The notes: a model not told the origin generated them from the sequence alone. 64,000 nt of DNA from Hippophae tibetana (GCA_037013495.1 CM072811.1:14886659-14950658), one strand, 5' to 3'; shown: positions 24,801 through 36,966, counted from the stretch's first letter. Program-made: numbers and translations.

Positions 24801-25395
24801 AAACGAAGCATCCCAAATGACCTACCTAATGATGTGCTCACAACGCACCGAAGAGGAGATCATTTCGAAGGATCAGGCTGCCCATGAGGTCGACCACCAA
24901 CTCGAGCCAAGGTCGACCTCGAGCCATATAATGTGGTACTGTATACTATTTGTATTCCTCTGGCATCCATATATGTATACACATTATGTAATTGACACCT
25001 GTATGTATAATGTTGTATAAATAGATGGTCCTCTTAAGGAATCCACACATTCTTCCAATTGTTTTGATTTATTTCTAAAATTCTCTCTTTGGAAATTGAA
25101 ACATCCCAAACAATAGCACTTTGGATTAGTACAAGTTACGCATGGTTGCTCGTGGATACAAATAGAAATATGGAATTGAATATTTGGAAACATTCTCTCC
25201 TGCTGTCAAACCTCAAACAGTGAGAATTGTTCTCACTATAGCACTCTCTTTTGACTGGGTGTTAAGTAAATATATGTAAATAATGCTTTGCTAAATTGTG
25301 ACCTTAAGAAGGAAGTCTACATGTATCCACCACAAGATTTTGAAGATACATCTTAAACTAATTTAGTGTGCAAACTTAACAATACCTTACTTATT
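21846..25395 (+). pseudogene. Copia remnant C2 (gag to RT) in the pseudogene intron
   Basis: It begins with a primer-binding site like tRNA-Met (TGGTATCAAAGCC, 21,846-21,858). Gag pieces follow (SIEDYILKINSIADHL near 22,380; zinc knuckle CQICHKPGHFADRC near 22,820), then a protease start (LDSGATHHL near 22,970), integrase pieces (DEGGEF near 23,765) and RT (RWRVKMKNDS near 24,690; MVARGYKQKYGIEYLETFSP near 25,140). The copy ends in an MYPPQDFED stretch near 25,350, without RNase H or 3' LTR. Stops and frameshifts are frequent. A solo LTR interrupts RT at 24,714-25,112. Any 5' LTR before 21,846 is short or decayed; I could not set its border. Confidence 0.8.
24714..25112. repeat. Solo LTR (399 bp) inserted in C2
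   Basis: The ends are TGTTTGG and CCAAACA, a 7-bp inverted repeat. The 5-bp duplication ATAGC flanks it exactly (24,709-24,713 and 25,113-25,117). Removing the insert and one ATAGC restores the copia RT reading (NDS-TLD). The plus strand holds a TATA box (TGTATAAATAGATGG near 25,013), so the LTR reads rightwards. No internal region remains, as after LTR-LTR recombination. The family is not recognised. Confidence 0.88.
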
Positions 25396-26034
25396 CAGAC
25401 ATGAATTGTATTTAAAGAATACGCAAGTATACGTATCACAACAAAGGAAATAATAATAACATAATCTCCGTAAGAACAATTTTTTCTTATTATTATATTA
25501 CTTGTTTATTCATTAAACACAATTTGTGTCCGATCAGTTAGCATTTTTTTGTCAAATTGGGAGGAAAGAAGTTTGTCTACATTACTATTTTGTCTAAATT
25601 CAATGTGAATATCAATTGAATTTTTTTTTTGAATAACATTATACAACTCATACTCTCTTGGATCATATCCAAAACTTACAGGGCAGTACCTTAAAAAGAG
25701 ACTTTGGTACTATTAACCTGGAATCGTTCACGCAACTAAAATACTTAATTGATATAAAATTGAATAATAAAGTACTAAATTGAGTTACCAAGAAATATAA
25801 TGTTTTCCCGAATAACAAATATAGGTGAGGGAAAACCAACTAGAAGCACAACGAGATATCGAGCGGAAACAATTTTGGCATACTTGTAAAATTTGTTAAA
25901 AGAAAAAGGAAAATGAAAAAAACTAACCTAGTTTTAAGTTTTTGTGTATATTCCATGTACTGATCATTACTTTTATTTGACTTTTAAGACATCCTAAGGA
26001 GGAAACAACTTGCAACTCAATATAGCTTTCTTTT
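25396..26034. other. AT-rich sequence, possible gypsy LTR fragment
   Basis: The segment near 25,405-25,470 (ACGCAAGTATACGTATCACAA) resembles LTR terminal sequence of gypsy elements. No partner, ORF or border could be found. The rest shows nothing recognisable. Confidence 0.3.
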
Positions 26035-28260
26035 CTTATGATGGAATATAGATTAAACTTTGATAGAATTTAGGAAGTTTCAGGTAGCACGATAATATTT
26101 TATATAGTTTGTGTATGGGTTTACTCAAGTGATATTGGATAATTGGGAACGTAGATTACATGAAGAAGTTTGGAGGAGATATAAAAAAATGTAGCAAAGC
26201 ATCATTGCTTGGTATTGACCGAAGCTCTAAGCAAGGAGCTTAGAAGGTTAATGTTACAAATATACAGAGGCCTAGTTGTTGGAGGCTATTTCTTTATTTC
26301 TTCTATCTCATATTAAGCCTTTTCACTTCTTTGTGCACAGAAATCATTTGATTCTTCTCGAAGTACTTTTTTTTGTTTAGATATTTGATGCTTGAGAACT
26401 TTTCTTGTTGATTCACATCAAAAACTTTCTTTTTAATTATTGGTGCTTATTGATTCATGTCAAACACTCGTCTTTTTTTTCTTTTTTGTTTTACTATGTG
26501 GTATTCTTAGCCCTGAAAATAGTTTAACCTACACACAAATCAATCGAATGAGGCTCTGATACGAATGATGGATTCTAAATAAAATATAATGATTGAGTGA
26601 TTACATATGGCTTGTAGTAAAAAATTGGTAGTTTGATGATATGGAAGCTCACTTAAAAAGGAGGATAAATATTTATAATAGGCTAGTAACAAGAATAGAG
26701 ACTTGTAGTATTAAAGGTGGGTTTGGAATTTTGTTTTTAGCTTTTCAATATTGTAATCTACATTCATGTGATTGCCACATCCATTATCTACATACCATGC
26801 ACATTCTTTTTCATTATTAGAAGCTTGACATACATAAAAGAATATCTCTCCATCTCTTTCAGTAAGCTTGATGACCTTTTTAAGCCAACAAGGTTTATCT
26901 ACATGTTCAAACTTTTTGCAATGTTGGCATTTGGGTTTTCTCTTGAATGAACAATCTTTCTCTAGGTGACATTTTTATTGCAAATGCTACATGAGAAATG
27001 ATCATTTTCCATTTTCTTAAATTTTTATTTTAATAATTTTCTTTGAATTTTGTCCCACCTTAAAATTTTTGAGATCGCATATTAACTTTAGATTAGAAGA
27101 CACTCTCTATAAAAGCCTAATCACGTCTACTTTGACGCATTTCATATGCTTCTAGAGTGTCCATTAATTAGGTAGATTTCAAGACTGTTTGACTTTTGTT
27201 TCCTCAATAAATGTAATTATTAGATCGTATTTTTTGGTATAGCTAATAAGAATTTTTTCTACAACTTTCTTTTCAAAAATATTTTCTCCATATAATCTCA
27301 ATTGATTTACTATTTCTCCTATTCTTGAGTAATAATATTTTGCGATCTCATTTTTTTCATTTTTAATATTTTCAAAATATCTTCTTACAAATTGTAGTTT
27401 GGAATTCCTCTTGTAACATAACCCATGCTTGCTTAACAAATAGTAGCTCCCATAATTTGGAACTGTTTTGTCTGGCAAAGCTTGTTATAAAGCGAATAGA
27501 GCTAGAAAGTCTTTTTGATCTTTCTCTTTTATTTTTTTCCTTTTAGGCTGAAGTTAGTGTGGTAGTATCATTGGGGATAGTATATTCCTCATTAAATTAT
27601 CTACAAATCTTGAAAATGAAAAAATATTCTCATTTTAATTGCCCAAAAATCATAGTTTTTCCCGCGAAAAATTGGAAGGGGGCTAGTTGAACAGATTGTA
27701 TTATCAGTCATTTGGTTATATGAAAATAATGGGTACGCCCTACGATGGATGAACTTAGCTCTAATACCACTAATGTAATCTAGAATGAATTCTTATATCA
27801 TATTATAATTTAAGAAGGATCGAGTAACATGATGGTACTTAATATAGTTAGTGTAAGTGTTGGGTTAAGTATATTAGGTAGTTATGAATATGGGTCACAT
27901 GAAGAAGCTTGAAAGAGATATTAGAAAATGTAGAAAAGTATCACTGTTTAGCACTAATTGAACTCCAAACATGAGAGCTTAGAAGCTTAATGTTACAAAA
28001 ACACGCCAGCTTATTTAGAGTTGTTGGAGACTAGATTGTTCCTCTAGAATAATCTTCATATTTTCTATTTAACATTCTAAAATATTCTCTAATATATGTT
28101 TCTTTACAATTATATATTTTTTTATCATTTAATAAATTTAGATATTATCTATAGAAAATATAGAAAATCTAGAGTCTTCTGGAAACATTTTTTTTAAGAT
28201 ATTTCTTCAATATCTTTTCTATTATCTTTGTTGTTCTAGAATGTGCACCAATTTCCAACT
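26035..28260 (-). mobile_element. Copia remnant C3, minus strand, pol mostly deleted
   Basis: Two diverged colinear segments, about 26,035-26,330 and 27,785-28,075, share CATGAAGAAG, GGAGATAT..AAAATGTAG and GCTTAGAAG...TTAATGTTACAAA motifs and look like an LTR pair. A primer-binding site for tRNA-Met (TGGTATTAGAGC on the minus strand, 27,758-27,769) adjoins the right one. Gag lies between (about 27,690 to 26,750: GKNYDFWAIKMR, RRYFENIKNEKNEIA, IVNQLRLYGE, a degraded zinc knuckle near 26,960). A second PBS-like sequence near 26,551 suggests more than one insertion or a rearrangement. No pol domain is left. Confidence 0.65.
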
Positions 28261-28480
28261 TATTCAATCACATAAAGAAAATCCATAGTTGAACCCAGCA
28301 TCCAAAATGAAGATTAACATTTAACTTTCCGTAGCTACATTTTTTGCTTAAAAAAATACAAAGCGACTCATTTTTCGTCTTTAAAGATATTTAGGCATGG
28401 ATAAAAAAATAAAATAAAGAAAATAAAAACCTAGTTCCAGATATAGTAAAAGAAGTCTATATATAGAGGTGAAAGCTTAC

Positions 28481-29775
28481 CAGGGTTAGCTCAAATTCCA
28501 CATTTGCAAGTAATGGAACTAATACACACCTTAATACTATGTCTGTCAGAACAGAAGAACCTGCACACGTCTGATCATAAGTAGAACATGTTTTTTATTT
28601 GTATTCGACGACAATAAATCAAAACCATCGGAATAAGTTGAAAGAGAGACAATCTAATCATACCACCGGAATTGCATCTAAATATGCTTTATTTTTAAAT
28701 TATGTAAACAAATGAGACAAAAAAATGAAATCTTGGTAAAATAAAGAACCTGATATATTGCTTGCATTAGATAGCACCAACTTCCCATTCTTAGATGAAT
28801 TTCCGTAAATTGGTCTTATATATGTGTTCTTTGTCCCTGCAAGTATCACAATTTGTGATACATGACATCTTTTGCGAATTCCTCTTCAGGAACTTAACCT
28901 TAGCCTCATTTTCAGATTGAGCTTCTTTTGAAGACATCCAACATCCATAAGCAGATACAAACGTCCCAAGCTACATAGACATATGAAATGCATGGTAAGG
29001 AAAGAGCTCTTTGATATTTACAGAGAACAGCTTATGACACGTTTGGCTTTTAGCAGTTAGAAAACTCCATCACTCTAAACTTATGTCACACAAACTCTTT
29101 TCCCATGAATTCTCACACTCGTGTCCATGTCATGTGTCCTAGACATGGTTATTCACAAAAAAATGAAAATCCAACTAGCATAACTCTAGAGAGATGCGTT
29201 TGCTACCAATTGTGCTTTAATTTATTCATTTACCATTATCAGCAAAATAAGCAGCTTAAAGCAGTAACTGAGAGTAATAGTTTTTTTCCATATATAAAAA
29301 ATCAAACATCCCTTGGTTGGTTCAATAAATAGATATTTATTGTTTATTAAAAAAATAGGTATTTATGGAGTTAGACAAACCGCAAAATAGGAAATAACAA
29401 GCGCAATGGTCCACCTGTAGATCAGAAAATATATCAAATCAAAGAAATTTAAATCACAACGGATCTAACAACTTTAAGCATAAACTTTAGGGGATCTAAC
29501 AGCTTACTGAGTATAGAAGTACAAGTCAAAACCTCTAGTCACATTGACCATGTTAAAAACTATAGAAGCCAAGCAAACAAGGGCGAACACTCTGTAGCAT
29601 AAAAGCCAGATAGGACTAAGATTTCTCCAGCATGGTTTTCAGAGCTAGAGATTTCTAGTGGATCTTTTTTGCTTTTCTTTATAAAATTAAGAGCTACTGC
29701 CATGGGGATGGTAATTATGAGAGCACACACGGGAACTTGCCATTGAACCCAGTACCCAAGACCTTGGTTTAACAT
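28481..29775 (-). pseudogene. 5' exon block of the membrane-protein pseudogene
   Basis: This holds the first three exon pieces. The first carries the start codon (TTATAAATGTTAAAC on the minus strand) and ends at a GTAAGC donor (29,507). The second begins after a TATGTAG acceptor (28,971) and ends CAG|GTTCTT (28,750). The third runs from a GATCAG acceptor (28,571) to CTG|GTAAGC (28,481) and is exactly 30 codons in phase. Hydrophobic segments in pieces one and three look like membrane helices. The sequence 29,776-29,950 is a plausible 5' UTR. Confidence 0.75.
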
Positions 29776-29950
29776 TTATAAGAGATAGTTCAAAGACCCA
29801 GAAGGGCCAGAACAGACTCTGCTTCAAACCTTCTGATTGGGCTGAAATTTTAGGAAGATCTCAATGAAAGTAAATTGATTTCAACGGATTTTAGGAATTT
29901 TTTCAGAGTTGAGGTCTGGAGTTTGGAGCAGAAGCTGAAGGTAGCAACAA

Positions 29951-30495
29951 GTAAATGACTTTACCAGAAAGATTAAATAACTAAAAATATGCTTTATATT
30001 ATAAATTTGTTTTAATATTATGATTGGTTAATTAATTATTTAATATTAATAAATATAAAAATAATGTGAATTTTGCGTAAAAATGTATCAAATTTCAATT
30101 AAATGGTTATCATAAATTATATTAATAAACAATGATGTTTGGGTTCTACTATTCTTACTTGTCAACATTTATAATGTCTTAATAAGTCAATAATTTTGCT
30201 ACAAGACAAATTTTATACTTGTATATTTTTTTTATTAGAATAATACTATATGCATTATTTTATGGTATATATTATTATATATTAATATTAAATATGTAAA
30301 ATAATAAAATAGTTATAAAACCTCTTAATCATATTACTCTAATTATATTACGATATTTGTATCGGTATATATATATATATATGCTAAAAATAGTTTCTTT
30401 TCTGTTAATATGACTGAAAAAAATCTAAAACCTCTAATGGAAAAATCAGTTGAAACATCGTCATGCTATTAACTACATTGAGCGGGGTTTATGCA
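29951..30495. other. Unassigned AT-rich sequence
   Basis: This is host-like flanking DNA between the 5' end of the pseudogene and copia X. A short AT microsatellite occurs near 30,367-30,382. It could contain the former promoter of the pseudogene, but no clear motif is visible. Confidence 0.35.
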
Positions 30496-31217
30496 TGTTG
30501 TTTGTCACAAATATGTGAGAACAATATTACTGATAATCTGAAATGAACTGTTTGGGTTGAGTCGCAGACTATGTCATTATCTTTAAGACGTTTTGCACCT
30601 CTGCTCAAACTTGTACAAGCAAACACAGTCTCGTCGTCCCCAAGATAAAACAAGCTAGAATCTTTTTTCTATCTCGGATCTTCACTGCACATATGAAATC
30701 CGGAATACTACACCTCTTAAATATTTATGTTGCTCGAAAATCTGAGAAAACAATTCTGAATTTTCTTTTCTTTGAATTTGCTATGAAAAATCGTAGAACT
30801 ATTTTTGAGTTGTTAAGTTGTATTCTAATCTGAGGGTTATTGCCCCTATTTATAGTTGAAAAAATATGTGTAACGGACACATAATTATGAAAACAACGGT
30901 AAAAAATAACGGACAAATAATTATGAAAATAATGATCATAAAAGTAACGGTCGCATAATTATGAGAATAACGGTCATAAAAGTATCGGTCACATAATTAT
31001 GAAAATAACGGTCATAAAAGTAACGATCACATAATTATAAAAATAACAGTCATAAAAGTAACAACGACATAATTATGAAAATAACGACATAAAAATAACG
31101 GCCACATAATCATAAAAGTAACAGTCACATAATTATGAAAATGATAGTTACATAATTTATGAAATAACAGTCATAAAATAAAAAAAAATATTTTTTTATT
31201 TAAATTCATTTCCAACA
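30496..31217 (-). repeat. Copia X 3' LTR (minus orientation)
   Basis: This is the inverted counterpart of 35,303-36,030. It begins TGTTGGAAATG at 31,217 and ends near 30,496 in a decayed CAACA. A polypurine tract (minus AAGTGGGGGAT, 31,218-31,228) lies inside. A TATA box (CTATAAATAGGGG, minus, near 30,850) follows an array of TAACGG/CCGTTA repeats. ATGCAT abuts the outer end (30,491-30,496), and the same hexamer lies next to the other LTR. Confidence 0.85.
30880..31190. repeat. Tandem repeats in X LTR U3
   Basis: About eight imperfect copies of a 35-36-bp unit combine CATAATTATGAAAATAACGG and TCATAAAAGTAACGG. Copy details differ from the other LTR. Confidence 0.8.
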
Positions 31218-31228
31218 ATCCCCCACTT

Positions 31229-32927
31229 GAATTTTAAATAAAAATAGTTTTATCGAGCAACCGATTAATTAAAAGTATAAGATTGTGCATAAGCAAAAGG
31301 TGTCTATCGACTTGAACCTTTTGCATAGTGTTGATGCTTTAGAATATACTAGAGTAACTCGTAGTTTTGAACTCTATCTCTAACAACATTACACACACAA
31401 CCTTTCCAAGATGTAGTTCAAAAAGCCCGTGCTTTACGGCCATGCACGTGTATCCCAGTATTGTGAATGCTCTAGTAAATTTTGCCCAAAAATTTCATAG
31501 GAAGTGGTCATACTTCCACATTCACATGGGTGAGTCTATTAAGAGTACTCTTGTAGCTACGTACTCCACTCCACATAGAGTATAAAACTCATTAAGAGTT
31601 TAATAATTAACTCATCTTTTCTGTCACTTCACGACTTCATGCTTCTAACAATATAGAATGTGACTTTATAATAGCATGATTCATCTCATATCACTTCATG
31701 ACTTGTTATTACCCATTGAACTTATTTCTTGGGATCTTCATTCTAAGGGCATCAGTCACATTCCTTTCGAGGTTTTTGAAAACCTTCTCTCTTGTTAATC
31801 CTTTCGTCAAAGGATAAGCCAAATTTTCATCAGTACATATATGCTCCATTCTTACAGCTCCTATAGAGAGAAATTCTCTAACAATACTGTGTATCTGTCG
31901 TCTCTTGCCATTGTAATAACAGTTCTAAATCTTTGCAATAGTTGCGGTACTATCGCAGTGGATCAGGACAGTTGGTATCGATCTTTCTCATAAAGGGATC
32001 TCAGTTAACAAACTTCTTAACTAGCCTACTTCTTCACTAGCAGTAGCTAGTGATATCATTTCAAACTCCATTGTAGATTGAGCCAATATTGTCTATTACT
32101 TAGACTTCCAAGAAACAGCTCCACCAGTAATGCTAAATATATAGCTGCTAGTTGCTTTGAAGTCTTCTGATAGAGTTTTCCAATCATCATCACCGTATCC
32201 ATCTAGAACAGCGAGAAATTTCTTATTATATAATCCAAGGTTCATAGTTCTCTTAAGGTATCTTATGACCCTTTCAATTGCATTTTAATGCTCTATACTA
32301 GGTCTACTGATAAAACTACGTAGTAGTCCCACAACATAAGTTATGTCTGGTCTAGTGTAATCAGTAGCATAACGTAAGCTACCAATGATGCTCGCATACT
32401 CAGTTTATCTAACACCATCCCCAGTGTTCTTGAACAACTTTACACTAGGATCATAAGGAGTACATGCAGGTTTATAGTTAAAGTAATTATATTTCTTTAA
32501 GATCTTCTCAATGTAATGAGATTGGTCTAGAGAAATTCTCTTTTTCAAACATAGTAATCTTTATACCAAGGATTATACTCACTTATCTGAGGTCTTTCAT
32601 ATCAAAGTTAGCACATAACAAAATTTTCACATTAACATGAATATTTGACACAAAAATAATCATGTCATCCACATATAAACATATAATAGTGTAAATGTCA
32701 TTTTCTTATTTATAATAAATGCATTTGTTACTTTCATTCATTTTGAATTCATGTGGGATAACTATATTATCAAAATTTTCAAGACTTTCTTAGGTGCTTG
32801 TTTTAGACCATACAAATATTTATATAGTTTAAAAACTTTATTTTCTTGACCTGAGATAACAAAGCTCTCAAGTTGGTCCATATAAATCTCTTCTTCTAAG
32901 TCACCATTTAAGAAAGCAGTTTTGGAA
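31229..32927 (-). pseudogene. Copia X, RT C-terminal part and RNase H
   Basis: On the minus strand the region starts abruptly with KTAFLNGDLEEEIYMDQ, shows the RT catalytic motif YVDDMIIF (about 32,655-32,680), then runs through the RT thumb and RNase H to the polypurine tract. Many stops and frameshifts are present. The N-terminal part of this RT is not adjacent. It lies on the opposite strand, ending near 38,645 with FSPITRINYICV, and the two parts would join with a gap of about 20 residues. Confidence 0.8.
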
Positions 32928-34464
32928 ATCTACCACTGAGAAGAAGTGATAGAGTGAGATGACCATTTACCTCATATCCTCTAGATGAGTATGTAAGTTT
33001 CACTGATGTGGGATAACTTGAGATTTATGAAGAAGCCATGGATGAAGAATCCAAACAAAAATGGATTAAAGCCATGCAAGATGAGATTCAATCCTTGCAT
33101 GAGAACAAACCTTTTGAGCTGATGAAGCTACCCAAAGGGAAGAGGGCTTTGAAAAATAAATAGGTGTTCAAGGTGAAGTATGAAGAACACATTTCCAGTC
33201 CACGATACAAAGTCAGACTGGTTGTCAAGGGATTCAACCAAAGAAAATGAGTTAACTTTTATGAGATGTTCTCACCAGTTGTGAAAATGACATCCATTCG
33301 TATAGTGTTAGGGTTTCAAACAAAAGAGAATAGAGGATTATTTTTGAAAATTGAAGAAAAGCCTCTACGGAGGCACCGAGACAGTGATACAAAAATTTTG
33401 AGTCAGTTATGAGGGAGCAAGGCTACAAAAAGACTACTTCAGACCATTGTGTTTTTGTGTAGAAATTCTCTGATAATGATTTCATTATTCTTTTGCTTTA
33501 TGTGGATGATATGTTGCAATCAACAACTTGAAAAAAAAATTGAGTAAGTCTTTTTCCATGGAAGACTTAGGCCAATACAACAGATTCTTGGCATGAGTAT
33601 TATTAGAGACAGAGACGCCAAGAAATTATGGTTGTCACAGGCGAAGTACATTGAGAAAGTACTTCAGAGATTTCATATGGACAAGGCTAAAGTGATTAGT
33701 TCTCCTCTTCCTAATCACTTTAAGCTAAGTTCTAAGTAAAGCCCTTCTACATACAAAGAGAAGGAAAAGATGGAAAAGGTTCCATATGCTTCAGTAGTTG
33801 AAATTCTGATGTATGCCATGGTTTGTACACTTCCAAATATTTCTCATGTAGTTGGAATTGTAAGTAGATTCCTTTCAAATCTTGGAAAAGAAACATTGGG
33901 CTGCAGTGAAATAGATTTTCAGGTATCTTCGAGATTCTTCCAAAATATGCCTATTTTTTGAAAATGAAAAACCTGTGTTAGTTGGATACACAGATACAGA
34001 TATGGTTGGTGATGTGGATTCTAGAAAATTCACTTCAGGTTACCTGATTACATTTGTAGGGGAAGTTATGTCATGGCATTCAAAGTTACAAAAATGTGTT
34101 TGCATTGTCCACTATAGAAGCAAAGTTTTAGCAGTAACGGAAGCATGTAAAGAGTTGCTATGGATGAAAAAGTTCTTAAAAAAACTTTAGTTGCAACAAG
34201 ACATTTACCAGTTATTTTGTGATAGTGAGAGTACTATTTGTCTTAGAAATAATGCTTCTTTTCATTCGAAATCAAAACATATTGATGTGAGATATCATTG
34301 GATTAGGGATGTAATGGAGAAGAAGCTACTACAACTTGATAAGATCCATACAGAAGAAAATGGATCAAATATGTTGATGAAAATTCTTCCAAGACAGAAT
34401 TTTGAATATTGTCATTTAACTACTGGATTGGTGGAGCCCTCCATATAGTTGGGAGAGAGAGATT
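32928..34464 (+). pseudogene. Copia T (Tnt1-like), RT and RNase H
   Basis: The reading starts abruptly in the pol linker (LPLRRSDRV, SYPLDEYVSFTDVG). It continues with IYEEAMDEESKQKWIKAMQD, LPKGKRALKNK, FSPVVKMTSIRIVL and RT remnants, then RNase H (LVGYTDTDMVGDVDSRKFTS, SKHIDVRYHWIRD). Stops and frameshifts make it inactive. A purine-rich tract (GTTGGGAGAGAGAGATT) precedes the LTR. The missing gag, protease and integrase of this family lie on the minus strand at 38,646-39,639 and 56,464-57,722. Confidence 0.85.
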
Positions 34465-34994
34465 TGTAGGTCCCTCCCACATGGAAGAGGAAGAAAATAA
34501 AAATATTAGGTACAACCACAAATGTTAGGTACAACCATAAATGTTAGGTGTAACCACATTTGACAAATGCATCTAATATTTTTGTGGCTAAAATTTGGTT
34601 AGTTATGTAGCCAATGTTTTTGCAGTAGAGATATACATCAACACACCAAAAGAAGAGAAACAAAACAAAGCCAAATGAACAATTCCTTTAAAGAAAAATA
34701 GTGTTGTGTGTGTAAGAGAGTGAGAGAGAATATTTTAAAAAAATATTATGATATTTTTCTAAAAGAAGAGTGACAAAATAGTGAGTTTAGGAAACACTTG
34801 TGTGCCACTATTTTGGGTTTATATCAATTTGTTGTATTACGTCTCACTTTGTACCCATTAATTTTATTTGTAGAAGAAATATTTTTAGGAGTTTATTCTG
34901 TGGACTTAGCCCAAATTAAAGGGTGAATAACGTTAAATTACCGATGTTATTATTTTACTTTATTGAATTTATTTTATTTATATCCTCTTTGACA
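34465..34994 (+). repeat. Copia T 3' LTR
   Basis: It begins TGTAGGTCCCTCC and ends TTTGACA. It is colinear, in reverse orientation, with 57,737-58,253 (ATAAAAATATTAGGT, TGTGTAAGAGAGTGAGAGA and GGCACT-type stretches). Short direct repeats of AAATGTTAGGTACAACCAT occur near its start. Confidence 0.82.
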
Positions 34995-35302
34995 AAAAAA
35001 TCCAAGTGTTAATATTTCCTGATAACTTCAGATCCCGTTGCTTTTCATGTTATGCCACGTGTTGGAGAAAAATTGAAATGGTTCATGCATGAAGAAAAGG
35101 GAAATGTTTACAATTTTTCAAGAGATTTTAGTTGAATAGAGGATGGGTTTTGAAAGTTGGATGAATCTAAGCTATGAATATGAACAGAAAAGGAAAACAA
35201 AGCGATATTTCAGAAACTCTAAAGGCAGGACACTATAAATGATGAATGAATAGGTGGAATAAAGGTTGATCTCATTGAAAAAACAGAAGATAGGTATGCA
35301 TG
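34995..35302. other. Spacer between T and X, host-like DNA
   Basis: No element or gene is seen. In the inferred ancestral order this is the original DNA between the two copia insertions, now inverted with them. Confidence 0.45.
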
Positions 35303-36030
35303 TGTTGGAAATGAATTTAAATAAAAAAATATTTTTTATTATTTTATGATCGTTATTTCATAAATTATGTAACTGTCATTTTCATAATTATGCGACCGTT
35401 ACTTTTATGACCGTTATTTTTATAATTATGTGGCCGTTATTTTCATAATTATGTGGTCGTTACTTTTATGACCGTTATTTTCATAATTATGTGGTCGTTA
35501 CTTTTATGACTGTTATTCTCATAATTATGCGACCGTTACTTTTATGACCGTTATTTTCATAATTATGTGTTTGTTATTTTTGACTGTTATTTTCATAATT
35601 ATGTGTTTGTTATTTTTGACCATTATTTTCATAATTATATGACTGTTACACATATTTTTCAACTATAAATAGGGGCAATAGCCCTCAGTTTAGAATACAA
35701 CTTAACAACTCAAAAACAGTTCTACGGTTTTTCATAGCAAAATCAAAGAAAAGAAAATTAAGAATTGTTTTCTCAAATTTTCGAGCAACATAAATATTTA
35801 AGAGGTGTAGTATTCTGGACTTCATCAGTGCAGTGAAGATCCGAGATAGAAAAAATATTCTAGGTTGTTTTATCCTGGGGACGACGATGTTATGTTTGCT
35901 TGCACAAGTTTGGGCAGAGTCACGAAACATCTTAAAGATAGCGACCTAGTCCGCGACTCAACCCAAGTAGTTCATTTCAAGTTATCAGTAATATTGTTCT
36001 TACATAGTTTTTCTCATATTTGTTCCAACA
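35303..36030 (+). repeat. Copia X 5' LTR (plus orientation)
   Basis: It begins TGTTGGAAATG and ends TTCCAACA, an inverted repeat of the ends. U3 holds the CCGTTA repeat array (about 35,350-35,645). A TATA box (CTATAAATAGGGG near 35,663) and the transcribed R/U5 region follow, and gag starts just downstream. ATGCAT lies directly outside (35,296-35,301). Confidence 0.87.
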
Positions 36031-36053
36031 ATTTTAAGACGTATTTTATCTGC

Positions 36054-36930
36054 CATGTCTACTGAAATATTAACTACTAATTTCAACAAACCATTTTGTT
36101 TTGAGGAACTACACTTTAAAAATTAGAGACAAAAAATGTTATTTTTCTTAACCATGTAAAATGCCGCTTTTGTTCTTATTATTGAAAAACCAACACTGCC
36201 TAATTCTCATACTGAAGCTACAATAAAGGATTTAAAAACTTGGATAGAAAATCATTTTCCATGTAATATATATATATATATATATATATATATTCTTAAT
36301 GGATTAGCTGATAACTTGTATGATTATTATAAATCTGATATCGTCTGCTAAGAAAATTTGGGAAGCACTTCAAAAGAAGTACGATACTGAGGAAGCTGGA
36401 ACTAAGAAGTATGATGTCAGTAGATACATGAAGTATCAAATGATTGATGGCAAATCTGTGGAAGCTCAATCACACCAACTACAGAAGATAGCACACAAAA
36501 TAACTTCTGAAGGTATGACTTTAGATGAACAATTTCAAGTAGTTGTTATTATAGATAAATTACCCCCTGCTTGGAAAGATTTTAAGAATACACTTAGGCA
36601 TAAAACTAAGGAATTTTCTTTAGAAAGTCTTATAACCCATTTAAGAATACAAGAAGAATCCCGAAAACAAGACCAAAGAGATGAAGTACTCGTAGTCTCA
36701 AACAACAGTACCAATAAGAAATCCTCCTCTGCAATTCTGAAACCTAAAGGTAGAAATATGAAAACTCAGAATTGTAATAATAACCAAAACCGTAACCACC
36801 AAAATAGAAACAAAAACTATCCTCCCCAGAATAGACCTTAACCCCCTTAAGGAATAACACATTCTTGTGTTATAGTTGTAACAGACCTGGCCACTTTTCC
36901 AGGAACTGCCGGAACAGGAATTGTCCTGCC
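36054..36930 (+). pseudogene. Copia X gag
   Basis: Gag starts at ATG 36,054 (MSTEILTTNFNKPF), 24 bp after the LTR. Stops occur near 36,125 and 36,155, and an AT microsatellite (36,266-36,294) lies inside the coding region. From 36,320 a 173-codon open stretch carries the typical copia gag core (IWEALQKKYDTEEAG, IIDKLPPAWKDF, LITHLRIQEESR). The zinc knuckle CYSCNRPGHFSRNC follows in another frame near 36,870. Confidence 0.82.
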
Positions 36931-36966
36931 TTGTAGGCAAACCTTACTGAAGATCAACTTATTGTT

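Larger units (their letters stand above)
21185..29775 (-). pseudogene. Host gene remnant: plant multi-pass membrane protein, broken and TE-filled
   Basis: Minus-strand exon remnants match, from memory, a plant-specific family of uncharacterised multi-pass membrane proteins (Arabidopsis At1g10660/At1g70505-like). Exons in order are: 29,508-29,775 (ATG at 29,775, GLGYWVQWQVPVCAL, then CWRNLSPIWLLCYRVFALV, FYFYT); 28,750-28,970 (LGTFVSAYGCW, then after a frame change MGSWCYLMQAIYQ); 28,481-28,570 (TCAGSSVLTDIVL); 21,563-21,628 (SLHAVNIVFLLIDTALNSL); 21,185-21,266 (SGFAYFALWSCLYIIFQWF). Most have usable GT/AG borders. Exon 1 has a one-base deletion near 29,645 plus a W-to-stop change, exon 2 a frameshift, and the last exons are missing. 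The 6.9-kb intron between the third and fourth pieces holds copia remnants C2 and C3. Confidence 0.8.

Noticed and set aside
29105-29332. 75-codon plus-strand ORF near 29,105
   Set aside because: It lies antisense to an intron of the membrane-protein pseudogene and has no recognisable motif.
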